Assembly (NCBI RefSeq): GCF_963678975.1 | Contig: NC_089272.1 | Location: 41,855,391 to 41,919,390 of the forward strand | Origin: Dysidea avara | Lineage: Eukaryota > Porifera > Demospongiae > Dictyoceratida > Dysideidae | DNA: 64,000 nt | Reading direction: 5' to 3' | Part shown: positions 11,456-22,789 of the stretch, piece after piece | Numbering within the stretch: the stretch's first letter is position 1 | Layout of the letters: the number at the start of each line of letters is the position of its first letter | Position numbers and translations under genes: made by a program | Notes under the pieces: model-generated | The model's input: the letters and a program-made list of their open reading frames with translations, nothing else | Told to the model about the DNA's origin: nothing | The model's database searches: none

Positions 11456-12110
11456 GGGATTGACTAAGTTCACCCAATCCCATGTCATTCACGTGACTAG
11501 TATATGTAACCACAGTATTTTGCGGGTTTATCACGAGGTGACGTAACACGTACATTACAACTCTTATTAAAGCGCTTTTACGTTTTACGATGATGACTTG
11601 CAGGATGTTTGTACAGCGGTTTCTTTTGAAAATCAGTGTAAGTGATCAAATGTCTTCCAACAATTCTACCAAGTTTTTTTTTAATTATTATTGTTTACTG
11701 AGCAGTCAGCCCTGCTGGTGTGCTCAGGAATCACATAAACAAATACATTAGGTACAATAATATGATTGAAGTCTAGCTGTAAATAGATAAGTTTCAGTGG
11801 GGTAACTACTGAACAAAGAAACTAGAGTACTATAAATGGTAAGTAGGAATGTATTGTATTATACTGGTAGCTAGCTCCATAGTAAGGCTACAGTCCACTA
11901 ATACTTCCACAGTGGCCAAATAACTGGGCTGCTTACAAAGCTGCCGTAGTTCTTTTTCCAAGTCAGTACAGAGGCCAAGCAGAAGAAACAGCCAATTGTC
12001 AGCTTGTTAATTATGCTACGGTGCATAGCTATTAATGCTCATTCTGTATTCACTGGTGGTGTTGTTGGGTATGCCCTAGTTTTTGCAGCCTACCTCACTT
12101 TACATCCACC
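11456..12110 (+). repeat. Left long TIR arm of the 8.6-kb element
   Basis: Matches 19240-20096 in reverse complement. Landmarks are tcacgaggtgacgtaaca, ttattaaagcgctttt, gtagctagctccatag and agggcatgccc/gggtatgccc. It contains a 158-bp LINE 3'-end insertion (11633-11790) absent from the other arm. Confidence 0.75.
11633..11790 (-). repeat. LINE 3'-UTR fragment, minus orientation
   Basis: On the minus strand it reads cctgagcacaccagcagggct… followed by AT-rich (ATA)-type tail. The same cctgagcat-cagc-tgctg signature ends the LINE at 20922-22474 and the fragment at 15052-15360. The opposite arm lacks it between cggtttcttt and gtttcactgggg. Confidence 0.5.
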
Positions 12111-13246
12111 ACCTCAAAATATATTACATAATTTGTGCAAGCTCGATGTTAAGATAGACAAGCCATCATTTACATCTATGAAATGTTTCCAGAAAAGCGA
12201 TAACAGTATAGACCCTGTGCGCACAAGGGTGTGGCACTTTAATACATGCCATGAAAAGTGCATCCACCTTTTTATAGGGCAAAAAATGTATATGTTCTAT
12301 AGATTTTTTTGAATGCTAATGTGAAGGAATCCGAAAGGTAAAGTAGTGCTATTGAAAAGTAAGTTACTAGGTAAAAGACTTGTTCCATGTCTAGTTATTC
12401 TACTTTGCAATAGAACACTCAACACTTCTGCCCTCTGTTTCCCCATTAAAATAAAACATCATGACATCTGAAGCCATATCAATGTTTAGCCGGACCACTC
12501 CTCAGGGTCTATAAGCAATTGTGATTAGAATGTCTTTCAAATCTTTGTAGTGACAAATAGCCTGCTGTTGTTGTAATTTTGGTTACCTAGATTAGTGTTG
12601 TGCAATAATCATTTATACACCTGTATGACTTACCACTGTGATTGATTTTCTAATTATTGAGATAATGGAAACCTTTGTATACTGCTAACAAAGGCAGTTA
12701 GAGGGTACACTTGTGAGAAATTTCTCCAACCAGTTGTGGCAGTGCTGTATGAACCAATTTGGGAATAATTTCTTGCTCATAAACAATTTTTTTTGTACCT
12801 GTAAAGACTCATTATTATTGTGATAATTGGTTTCATTATTGAAAGTTATTGAGATATAGTCTTTTTCATTATTGCATACTCCTAAATTCCTAACCCACCC
12901 TGTATCAAAGCTGAGGTATTAAGTGGCCGATCAGAAACAAGTTATCTGTATTTTTCCTGGCCAATCAGAAAGCTTACTAGAGCACTATATACTAGTATGG
13001 CTCCATTCATAGACTAACAAATGGCCTGGCCATCTATTTGAGTGGAAACATGTACGGTGTACTATGGGCGGGATGTTAACTGTGATACTGTTGGGTGAAG
13101 TAATCAACTAGCCTATGTATATCATCACAACCATTTAGTTGTCACATGTGATCTAGTTGGACCATTTTTGCAAGATATTAGGTCCACCTGGACTGTTTGT
13201 GCACACGCCCCATGGACTAAACTAAACATTGTTACAAACCATGAAG
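12111..13246. other. Internal non-coding part of the 8.6-kb element
   Basis: AT-rich, no open frame with family features. The frame at 12004-12312 spans the arm boundary and is not supported. Confidence 0.4.
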
Positions 13247-13425
13247 CAGGGATGAGCCCACAGTGGTCGGTACCGACCACCTCTCAAATGAAATAGCCAC
13301 CACTACCACTCAACAACCACTACAAATTCACCTCTGCCATACATGAGTTAAGGCCTCACACAACATTTCTGGACTCATCCCTGTCTCTTGTAGCCACCAC
13401 TATTCTAAACCTGGACACATCCCTG
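13247..13425. mobile_element. Short hAT-type MITE
   Basis: Begins CAGGGATGAGCCCA and ends TGGACACATCCCTG, with ATGAAG on both sides (13241-13246 and 13426-13431). A second, internal end-like copy TGGACTCATCCCTG lies at 13370-13383. CAGGG ends are usual in hAT-derived MITEs, although the visible duplication is 6 rather than 8 bp. Confidence 0.55.
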
Positions 13426-14671
13426 ATGAAGTACCTGGTGTGAGCCAGTTTGTGTGATGGAATGATAGAACCATCTTGCTTGCCTTATTTGTGTACTGTG
13501 GAACCCGAGGTATTGGGCACTAATTGTCCAGGCGCCCATGTATGTTAATTTATGTTCACAACTTATGGGACCAAACTATATGACAGAGATACTTATAAAT
13601 AGATGAAGTATCATGATAAATATATTCATGTAGGAAGCATTTAATGATCTCATCACCAGCCGTATTTGCAAGGGTTGTCCTGAGCTCCTAAAGATGAAGC
13701 TATCTACTTGTGGAATGTGATGAAGAAGGGCAAAGTCAGTGTCCAACTTGTGTTAGCTCAATTAGTTGATATAATCTCACTGATCCATCCATCCTGATCT
13801 TTATAAGCTCAGGACCTGAAAAATCTGCTAGGAAGTGTGCAAGGCTAAAGACCTTGTCTACATAGCTAGTTGAGAGTTAGATGCTGATGAGGTATTACTG
13901 CTGTATTTGTACATGTATACAGGAGATATTGGAGGAATGGCTGTCTGAAGTATGATGTGGAGCAATACTGATCTGACAGGCCAACACAGCTATTATGTGT
14001 GATTATCTAATGTAAAATTAAAGGATATAATGAAATACCAGATACGTGGTTTCATTGGTGTGAAATTTAAACTACAAATTAAATGTATCCCTGAAATAAA
14101 ATTCTGCCAATATCCCTCCATGCCATGGTTACAAAACCAATGCATAGAGTCTCCCAATTAAAATCACCAAATAAAATTAGACCGCATTTACACTATTGTG
14201 TGTGCTGTTTATTACACTGCTCCCCTTCACCTAGACAGTTTGAAATCATCATTTCCTTCATGACTATAATGATACCAAGTTATAAGACTTGTCTAAATTT
14301 GTTCATGAGAAAGTTTGGATAGCAAAGAATGCGTTAATTTAATTTCACTTGTTCTTACTAATTAGCAGGTCACTTTGTACACAAGTAACCACATAATAAT
14401 ATCACACCTTAAAGCATTTGCAGCAGATGGAGATTTTAATGACCAATAGTCATTAGTACCTGGTACAGTGGAATACGTTAACCTGTTACACAACAGCTGT
14501 GCAATCTGGACACTCAGTAATGGTCCCAAAGTATCCCATAGTACATAGACTGACCTGGAAAAGCAGGAAACCTTGATAATCAGGACACTGTTAGTTGGTG
14601 TCCATAATAGTAGAGTGGCTAAGCAAAAAAAATTGTTCACTTTTTGATATAAGCACCAAACTTGATACAAT

Positions 14672-14903
14672 GTGACTGGATTTGTGAAAGGGGTGTTCCA
14701 CACACATCCAATTGTATGAACTCAGCAGATCAGCTCATAACTTAGTGTTCAGCTAATGTACAAACCTGAAATTTTTTCCATCCATAAAGCTATGTTGGTA
14801 CTCACTACTAGCCAAATGTCAAGTCAATAGCATTTTCCAGTCATAAGTCATTAACCATCAAAGTGGGTAAGTGTGGAAGACCCCTTTTCGCAAATCTGAT
14901 CAC
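14672..14903. mobile_element. GTGACC-ended MITE (copy 2)
   Basis: Starts GTGACTGGATTTGTGAAAGG and ends CTTTTCGCAAATCTGATCAC, with ccacacacatcc / gtgtggaagacc inside the ends. About 232 bp, the same family as the copies at 44748-44984 and 60887-61123. Confidence 0.75.
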
Positions 14904-15051
14904 ATATTTGCTTGATTCATACTAATATGGTATTAGATATGGTGTCATTAAAAGTAACCATCATATGCTCAAAGAACCTGAAAAGTAAAACCAACAGAAG
15001 TGTATTGAAGAAGCCATAAAAGTGAATATACTGAAACTTTGCGTCTTCATT

Positions 15052-15360
15052 TACCGGGCAGTCAGCAATGCTGGTATGCTCAGGAAGAAAAAATCATACA
15101 TTTAAATTGGTACAGTAATTTGAAATAGAAAATGAATCGAAGTCATCTAGTTCGATTAGGAATCGTGATAACGAGTTCCATTCTTGTACTGTTCTGGAAA
15201 AAAAGCTTTTTTTGGTATGACATTGTTACTAGATGTTGTTGGAAGCATGAAATGATATTGCCTGGTTTCTCCGGTCATTGGAAGATAATTGATAGGGATA
15301 GATAAAGGAATTTGGTTGTGGAATGCTTTGTAAAACGTTTGTAGTCTATGTCAAGTTTAA
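15052..15360 (-). pseudogene. LINE C-terminus and 3' UTR, minus orientation
   Basis: On the minus strand: FFSRTVQEWNSLSRFL, then IELDDFDSFSISNYC and the 3'-UTR signature cctgagcataccagcattgc. This is the C-terminal tail of an RT-bearing LINE of the same group as 20922-22474. The frame is disrupted upstream. Confidence 0.6.
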
Positions 15361-16132
15361 AGATCTCGCCATATATGCAGGAGCTGATCAAGGGAGGTGT
15401 CCATAAACAACACATCCAGAAGCTGAGGTGTCCATCCAGGTCATTCATTAGCTTGCAATGTTAAGAAGCATGGAGAATTAAGGTATACAAAACCATAGAT
15501 ACTGTTTCTATTAGATTGTGTCTCTACTTTTTACACTGAAATATTGGCACCTTTAGAAGTGACTAAGCACAGTTGATTACATTTTCTGATTGCACTAAAT
15601 TTGAAATTACATTCATGCTATTTAAACAAAAACAAAGATTTGAATACATTTTTATGGCTTTCTGCAGTGATTTGGATGTCGCACCATATCTCAAATGATT
15701 TAGTATACCTTACTCAACTTGTACAGAAAATTTGGTGCTTTTATCACATCACAATAGTGAACAATTTCATCAAAATTTGTCACTTAGCCGCTCTACTGTA
15801 ATAAGCAGTACGTTTACAGACACTAAGTAATAGTTAGAGACCTACCATAAGGATCTTTGTGGTTTTAAAAACTAAGAATGATAAATAAAAATCCCAGGCG
15901 ACATCAAAGTTTTTAAAGCCACGAAGATCTGAGTGAACTCTCCAGCGGTCTTGTAGTGATTTTAAAGACCCAAAGATCAAAAGATTTTATGCATACCATT
16001 TTTACATTAGAGTTATTCTGCATATGGAAGGTCTCAATTCATGTATAGTTGAATGTTAGGATGCTGTTTAGACAAGCTGTGTCATTATTCTTTATTTCTC
16101 GGCTTCTCTTATTCTTCAGATATTATTGCCAC

Positions 16133-17103
16133 TAGTGATATACAATATGTGATATATATCGAAATATCGTGATAATTTTTTATATCGTGATATGATATAG
16201 AATCTTTATATCGTGATATAAGCCTAGGTATAGATTTTAACTATATTAGAAAAATGTACCCAAGATGTCATTGTACACTACTTTTTTTTGATAAAAGAGC
16301 TTGCAATGTTGTATGTTATAGTCATGTACCATGTTGTATTCAGTGTTGGGAGTAACGCGTTACTTATGTAACGCGTTACGTAATATTATTACTTTTGTGG
16401 TACAAAGTAATATAACGAAATACGCTATGAAAACAGGTAATATAACGCAAGATACTTTACTTACAAACGTAACGCGTTACCTAAGTAATATAATTACTGT
16501 AACGAGTCTAATATGACGTAATATTATTACTAAAAGTAACAAAGTTACTAATCTCGTTAGTAATCCTCTGAGTAACGCCTAACCACAACGAAGTAACGAG
16601 GCCTACTGAATGAAGCTTATTCACTAGCTTCTTACTTATAACCAAGATTTGCACATTGTCCAACAACGAAATCATGTCACGTGATAAGGTGGTAGTTTCA
16701 CACGTGACAGCTTAAGGTTGTGGACACAAAGTAATATAATATGTAATATTATTACAGTTACTTTATTTTATGGGTAATATGTAACTGTAACTAAATAGTT
16801 CTGTTGCAAGTAATATGTAATATGTAACTAGTTACTGTATTGTATTAATGCTTTACAGTGACCAGCACTGAAGGTCTGCAGCAACATGTGCTGCAGCCTT
16901 AGGATTACCTAACCTAATTTCAAGGACTTAGACTTTTACAAAGTAACTTGCCCAACACTGGTTGTATTGTACTTCTAGTACATCACTGCTACAAGTGTCA
17001 GTGTAAATACACTATGAGTTGTTGTATATGGTGATATATATCGTATCGTGATATATTTGTGCAATAATCGTGATAAGAAAATATCCTATATCGCACACCA
17101 CTA
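16133..17103. mobile_element. hAT-type MITE with TAGTG ends, split by another MITE
   Basis: Left end TAGTGATATACAATATGTG, right end ATATCGCACACCACTA. The 8-bp direct repeat ATTGCCAC occurs at 16125-16132 and 17104-17111. The inside is rich in atatcgtgata palindromes. Without the inner insertion it is about 343 bp. Confidence 0.75.
16341..16960. mobile_element. Inner hAT-type MITE, CAGTGTTGGG ends
   Basis: Begins CAGTGTTGGGAGTAACGCG and ends GTAACTTGCCCAACACTG. The exact 8-bp duplication GTTGTATT lies at 16333-16340 and 16961-16968. Repeated taacgcgttac and gtaatattattac motifs fill it. It lies wholly within the TAGTG element, so it is younger. Confidence 0.85.
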
Positions 17104-17753
17104 ATTGCCACTACAAGGGAGCATAATGACTGTACAACACTAAACAAGTATGACCGATGTTTTCTTTCTAGCTGCCTTCTCTTGTCTCCATTGCCTTTGG
17201 CTACTTTGCCATTCATCGTCACATTCCAATAATACAGTGTAGGATGGCTTGGTCTTTAAGAGCTTATGATAACCTTGTAAGCATGGCTGGTGATGAGGTC
17301 ATCAGATGCCTCCTACATGAATAGTTATAATAACACTTCAAACTAATTCTCTGTAGTACCCCTATTAATAAGGTTATATAATTTGGTCCCATAAGTTGTG
17401 TACATAGGCACCCGGACAACTTAATTAGTGCCCAATAATTGCAATTCCACTATATACGTTAAGGTTAGTTGGCTGTAGTGCAGTTAGTAAAGTAATGCTA
17501 AAGAATTGCCCTTTAGAAACAGTTTTGTTGCAAGACCTAACCTTACCTGTCAATATGCACCATCAGCAGTAACTTCAGTGAATCAACACCTGTTAAAACA
17601 CCTGGTTGAGAACACCTATGCCTTGTTGCTTACAATCTAAAAGTATCCACATCATATCAGGATGATATACAGTGTACGTGTATGTACCTTACATGTGAAG
17701 CAGGAAGTACCGGCTAGCAATTTTCACCAATTGGTTGTATACAAATCTAGCAG

Positions 17754-18392
17754 CAGTAGAACCTCGATTAATGGACATTTCCTAATTATGGACACTACAC
17801 CATGGGCCCCTACCATTTGGTAACCTTTGTACGCCTCTATATAACAAGTAATGGACAATCTATGAGTACCCCTGCTGTGCACTGAATACATGCCTTTACC
17901 TCTAAATAACATAATGATTTGATTGCAGTTCCTTAAAGTCAATCCTCCATACTATTAGAGACAACATGTACTGCACCAATTATTACAATACTCTTATATC
18001 TTTAAGTCAGTACAAATTGGGAGGAGTGTTGTGGAACATTTGTGGTGATTATGAATAAAATAATAGGTATGTAAGAAACTAAGTAAAGTAACTAAGTAAG
18101 AAACTAAGTAAGTAAGAAACTAAGTAAGTAAAACTAAGTAGTTACATTATGTTATCATGCAGTCTACTGTAAAGCTAGCTAGTTGCTGTCTAAACCATAC
18201 TTGTGTCTAATGCAATGTAGTGTGTACACTTCCTTGCTAAGTTGTGTGTTGCAGCCTTCAGAATATTAGCTAAAGTATTGCTAAAATAATTTTGCAAGTT
18301 AAAATAACGTCAACCTTCCTGCATAGGACTCCTCCATACAGAGAACAAGCAAGCATGGTCCCCAAGTGTCCATTACTTAAGAGGTTCCACTG
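17754..18392. mobile_element. pogo/Tigger-type MITE
   Basis: Ends CAGTAGAACCTCGATTAATG and, inverted, CAGTGGAACCTCTTAAGTAA. The CAGTGGAACCTC terminus is typical of pogo/Tigger MITEs. No clear TA duplication remains. It contains the minisatellite at 18069-18140. Confidence 0.55.
18069..18140. repeat. (AAGTAAGAAACT)n minisatellite
   Basis: About five irregular copies of aagtaagaaactaagt in tandem. Confidence 0.7.
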
Positions 18393-19239
18393 CACTTAAG
18401 TAGCTAGCTCTTACCTTAATAGTACATTGTTCAACCCACCGGGATCCTATTGATATAAAGGACAATTTTCATAGCTCTCCTGTAGGGAAGCCTTCCATGG
18501 CAGCAACTATGGATCAATGAATAATGCCATTGAGGGGTAGCTACTTATAGTTCACCTCAGTGTCCACAGTTTTACTTATCATAATAAAAGAATCAGAAGA
18601 ATCAGCTACAATGAGTTTACACACCAGTAGATAATTGTGGTGTACTAGCAACACCTTCAACAGACGTTTTTTGGCCCAACCACCAAATCCGGGCAGTCAT
18701 GCCAATGACGAAAACTGATTTCTTGCAAATAATCTCAGTGCCCTCATCAAGTGAGGGTTCCGTCATGTATCATGCAGTACCTAGGCCTGTTATCAGATAT
18801 CATGTAACATGTACTATGTACATCCATATACCCGGGGAATTTCTTCCCCAGTAATATTAATGAAAAATCAGTACAACCAGTTATAGTAATTATAGTCAGG
18901 ACCTGGATTAATCTAATGGGGACCTGGTGTTAACTGGCAGCTGATCCCCACTTAAACAGCTGGGTACAGTTGAACAATGTAATCATTTCCTACTGAAGGA
19001 AAATACCACCGGGCACAACCAAAGACATATGCACACTTCTGGCAGCCATATTGCCCAGCAAACTATCACTGAGCTACTCAGGCAAGACTGTCCAAGTGTC
19101 ACAAATAGTGGCCAGGCCTGAAGTTCCACAATGACCTAAATACTGACAAGGGACAGTTGATAAAGGGAACACACAAATAAGGCCAGGTAGATGATGAGAA
19201 ACATTGCCTTGCCCAATATGTTGGAGTATATTGTTATTG
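18393..19239. other. Internal non-coding part of the 8.6-kb element, right side
   Basis: No open frame with family features and no match to the left half was seen by eye. Confidence 0.4.
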
Positions 19240-20096
19240 TGTCAATCAAGTAAATTCTAGTGGCAGCATGCAACAACTAGGGCATGCCCAACAGCAGCAC
19301 TAACAGAATACAGAATGAGTATGTAATAGCCATGCACCATAGCATAATTATTACAAGCCTGACAACTTCTGTTTGGCCTCTGTACTGTCTTGGAAGAAGA
19401 ACTACGGCAGCTTTGTAAGCAGCCCAGTTATTTGGTCACAGTGGAAGTATTAGTGCAGTGGGGTGTTAGTGGACTGTAGCCTTACTATGGAGCTAGCTAC
19501 CAGTACAATGCAATACATTCCTACTTACCATGAAACAGGCACGTCTGATGCTGTTGTTTAAGTTTGTAAACAAATTAATTCATGTTCCAAATCAGTATCT
19601 GCCAGTGTTATCTCCTGCAACAAGTACCAGGGCAAACCATCCCTGGAAGCAATTACAGTTGTATGCCAGAACAAATCGATATAGTAACTCTTTCTTACCA
19701 AGATCAATACCAGACTGGAACAATTTAGATATGGAAGATCTTGACAATATAGACTTACTTACTTTCAAGAACCGTTTGCAAAATGCATAGACACTAAAAT
19801 TTTGTTTTGTACATTAGCGATTTACCCAATGGGTTTTGCTAATCAATAATAATAATAATAATAATAATTTATAGTACTCTAGTTTCTTTGTTCAGTAGCT
19901 AACCCCAGTGAAACCTGGTCTAGTCCCAACAAAGAAACCGCTGTTCTTCTTATACAAGCATCCTGCAAGTCATCATCGCAAAAGCGCTTTAATAAGAGTT
20001 GTGAGGTACTTGTTACGTCACCTCGTGATTCACCCGTGTGGTTACATAATACTAGTCACGTGAGTGACATGGGATTGGGTGAACTTAGTCAATCCC
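19240..20096 (-). repeat. Right long TIR arm of the 8.6-kb element
   Basis: Reverse complement of 11456-12110, ending GTCAATCCC followed by CTTCTAACA. It carries a LINE insertion at 19531-19867 that is missing in the left arm. Confidence 0.75.
19531..19867 (+). mobile_element. LINE 3' end in the right TIR arm
   Basis: The frame 19530-19790 ends with SFLPRSIPDWNNLDMEDLDN…, a typical LINE ORF2 C-terminus, followed by a short 3' UTR and (AAT)n. The left arm at about 11838 shows the empty site …actataaa|tggtaag…, so the insertion happened after the arms formed. Confidence 0.75.
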
Positions 20097-20105
20097 CTTC
20101 TAACA

Positions 20106-20538
20106 AGGTAACCGATTGAAGGATTTTCCACGAGGTGGGCGGAACCAAGGCACGAGATGTCTCGGTCCCTCCTACATGATGTAAAGCTACGCGCATGCGG
20201 TGTAGATCTAGACCAAGTGATCTAGACGCTTTTCCCACCCAATTCTCGTAATATAGTCAGGTAGCTAGTTATCTGAGGAAAGGTCACGTGTTATATTAGG
20301 TAGTACCTAATAGTATCACCGTGTATAGTCGCATGTTTGTGTATCGCTGCTACTATTGCCATAGCATTGAAGGATGCGGGTGTGGTGTAGCGCTTTGACT
20401 GTTTCTCCGGATGCATTTGAGTTCAGTGGGATTGGAGGTTTAGTGTGACTTTAGTGTTATTCAAAGTACAGCTAGTGCTTGTGTAAATGGGAATCTCTTT
20501 TCACAATGATCCATGAAGTGACGTCATAAATATTCTAG
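20106..20538. promoter_or_regulatory. Unique GC-richer stretch with a CRE-like box
   Basis: Non-repetitive sequence with acgcgcatgcg, cacgtg and TGACGTCA (about 20519-20526), followed by a TAAATATT stretch. It could be the promoter of the gene whose possible first exon lies at 24772, now separated from it by the LINE insertion. This is an inference from position only. Confidence 0.3.
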
Positions 20539-20564
20539 AAAGCACTTAGTACCAACTTTTCTGT

Positions 20565-20921
20565 TGATCATGCCCTATCTTGTCCAAAGGGTGGATTCCC
20601 TTCAATACGCCAAAACGAAGTGAGGGATATCTCAGCTGAATTATTATCTGAAGTGTGCCATGTTGTGGAGGTTGAGCCTCATCTGCAGCCTCTAAGTGAT
20701 GAAAGTTTTCGACAGAAGACTGCCAACACTAAGGATGGCGTATGCTTGGACATTGCCATGAATGGATTTTGGGGTGGTCGCTATGAAAATGCTATACGGA
20801 CATCAGAGTTTTTAACTCAATTGCACCATCCAACAGTGGAACCACCCTTCAGTCATGTTACAGGAAACACGAAATAACAAAGAATAAGATATTAAGAAGA
20901 ATAACAAATAACATAATTAAT
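20565..20921 (+). pseudogene. Zinc-knuckle and endonuclease-like region of the R2-like LINE
   Basis: Reads VDHALSCPKGGFPSIRQNE, then VRDISAELLSEVC, VEPHLQPL, TANTKDGVCLDIA and GFWGGRYE. After a frame change come DIRVFNSIAPSN and CYRKHE. The C…H…C…GG motif followed by D…D(I/V)RV is what I expect of the C-terminus of an RT-plus-restriction-like-endonuclease LINE. The continuation (KKRAYELRIREVE) is found at 24339. Confidence 0.65.
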
Positions 20922-20972
20922 ATTCATTATGGAATGATATATAATATTATTATATATCATTCCATAATGAAT
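20922..20972. repeat. Perfect 51-bp palindrome at a LINE 5' junction
   Basis: 25-bp arms around one central base. The right arm is the true LINE coding sequence (…IYHSIMN); the left arm is an inverted copy of it. This suggests snap-back or template switching at the 5' end during insertion. Confidence 0.8.
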
Positions 20973-21446
20973 CATCTAAACTCTAACAACATTCTCATTG
21001 ATACCCAGCACGGCTTCAGATCCCAGCACTCTTGTGTTACCCAACTTATTTCACTGATAGAAGACTTGTCATATGCTCTAGACCAACAGAAACAAACCGA
21101 TGTCATTCTCATTGACTTTGCTAAACCGTTTGATAGTGTCCCACATCAAAGACTATTAATTAAATTAAGACACTATGGTATCAACGATCACATCTATCAG
21201 TGGGTCAATATTTGGCTGACCAGAAGGTCACAGCAAGTAGCTTTGGACGGTATTTTTCTGACTCAATAGCTAGAGTCCTTCAAGGGACGGTCCTCGGCCT
21301 TTTGATGTTTCTTCTATACATTAATGATATAACAGAACATGTAAATTCGCCACTACGGTTATTTGCTGATGACTGTTTACTTCACAGAATTATCACCACC
21401 AAGGAGGATGCCATTCAACTTCAGCATGATTTTGATCAACTACACG

Positions 21447-21799
21447 CAGGGCCGCCCAGAGAAATTAAGGGGCCCAGGGCAAAGAGTTAAAGTGGGGCCC
21501 TTGACCCAAGTTGTAAGGTGAAGACCAAAAAAAAAAGAAAAAAAAAAGGTCACAACCTGTTGGCAATGACAATAACTACGCATCACCAACCATATCTCCT
21601 TATCTATAAGCTTGCTACACTGCTCCTCTGAAGAATACTGTGACTGCTCTATTAGAGTATTTAGATCTGACTGCTCTATTAGAGTATATCGATCTTTTAA
21701 ACAGGTATTCAGGGGGCCCTTCATGGGGCCTCCTGGGGCCCCTTTCAGGCTGGGGCCCGGGGCAAAATTCCCCAGTTTCCCCCCCTTGTGGGCGGCCCT
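21447..21799. mobile_element. hAT-type MITE with GGGCCGCCC ends
   Basis: Ends CAGGGCCGCCCAG and, inverted, TGTGGGCGGCCCT. AACTACACG lies on both sides (21438-21446 and 21800-21808). The inside carries two copies of gactgctctattagagtat and an A-rich gaagaccaaaa…ggtcacaac segment that is shared with the element at 62655-62953. Confidence 0.8.
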
Positions 21800-22789
21800 A
21801 ACTACACGAATGGGCAACTAAGTGGCAATTAAGATTCAATGTAATCAAATGTACTATTATGCAGTTTACCAGATCATTATCACCAATCATTTTCTACTAC
21901 AAGCTAAACAATCACAACTTGGGTACATCAAACCAACACTCCTACCTTGGTGTTATATTGGATAACAAACTATCATGGTCTCCACATATTAGTAATATAG
22001 CTGCTAAGGCCAATAGAACATAATAAATCGTAAATGATTTTAATCGATTCAGCTCAGTCACAGCTATGCTCCAGCATCTTTCTTGGCCAAGCCTTCAGCT
22101 GAGACATAAAATATCCAGATTACAAGCACTTTTTAAAATTTTACATCACGATTATTCACTGTCAATTCCTCCTCATTTTATTTCAATGACAAGATCCACC
22201 AGACTATATCACCCACATCGTTTTATTCTACCAAACTCGACCACCTATTTATACCAACAGAGCGTTTTCTCCAGATCAATTCAGGATTGGAACAACTTAC
22301 AATCTTCCATCATTGAGAGCAACAATATTGACTCTTTTTCAGTGGAACTGCAAACATTGTATGTAACTCAATAACTGTAATCTTTTTAACTACGTGGCTA
22401 ATTTCATGTTATGATTGCTTTTTTTCCTGAGCATATCAGCTGTGCTGTCTGTTCAGCAACAATAATAATAATAAGTGACTAAATTTGAATAAACATGGCT
22501 TCGACGCACAAAACTTCGTTAGGAGATATGGCGATTTAAAGTAGTCATTGTGTAATAACTTCCCAGTGCCTACAGCTGTGCAAACAAAATTTGCACCCAT
22601 TATTCATCTATTTACTAGCTATCAGTGAGTGGGTGTATTAATTTCTGATACCCAAAATTTTCCCTGTTTTGGGCAGCTTTTTTCGAGCGGGTAATAATAT
22701 CACAGGTGGCAGTAATAGGGTGGGAGGGTGGGGGGTGGTTGGTGGGCTTAATATAGGGGATAGGGTATAAAATGAAGTAAGAAGACGAA

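Larger units (their letters stand above)
13496..17452. mobile_element. Nested Tc1/mariner-pogo-like element with about 220-bp inverted ends
   Basis: 13496-13715 pairs in reverse complement with about 17240-17452. Shared blocks are attgggcactaatt, acaacttatgggaccaaa and ttcatgtaggaggcat. The outer ends (CTGTGGAA / TAGTGGAA) next to TA suggest a TA-target element of pogo type. No transposase was found. It contains a GTGACC MITE, a LINE piece and two nested hAT-type MITEs. Confidence 0.5.
11456..20096. mobile_element. 8.6-kb long-TIR element with 9-bp duplication (Mutator-like by structure)
   Basis: The ends are GGGATTGACTAAGTTCACCC and its reverse complement. They are flanked by the direct 9-bp repeat CTTCTAACA at 11447-11455 and 20097-20105. 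The arms (about 11456-12110 and 19240-20096) are similar over about 0.6 kb once later insertions are left out. Long TIRs with a 9-bp duplication are typical of Mutator-like elements. No transposase frame was recognised, so it is probably non-autonomous. At least six other elements sit inside it. Confidence 0.75.
20922..22474 (+). mobile_element. 5'-truncated LINE inserted in the R2-like LINE
   Basis: RT motifs in order: NNILIDTQHGFRSQHSC, DVILIDFAKPFDSVPH (catalytic D region), GTVLGLLMFLLYINDI and LFADDCLL (catalytic FADD), then YLGVILDNKLSW, and the C-terminal FSRSIQDWNNLQ. It ends cctgagcatatcagctgtgc…(AAT)n. At least two frame changes and a MITE (21447-21799) break it. The MITE's target duplication restores the frame across DQLHEWATKWQL, so it inserted after the LINE. 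Confidence 0.8.

Noticed and set aside
11456-20096. The whole block as two separate inverted host segments
   Set aside because: The exact 9-bp direct repeats next to matching inverted ends are better explained by one transposon insertion.
21440-21821. Glycine/proline-rich frames on both strands
   Set aside because: They lie inside a GC-ended MITE and reflect its ggggcccc composition.
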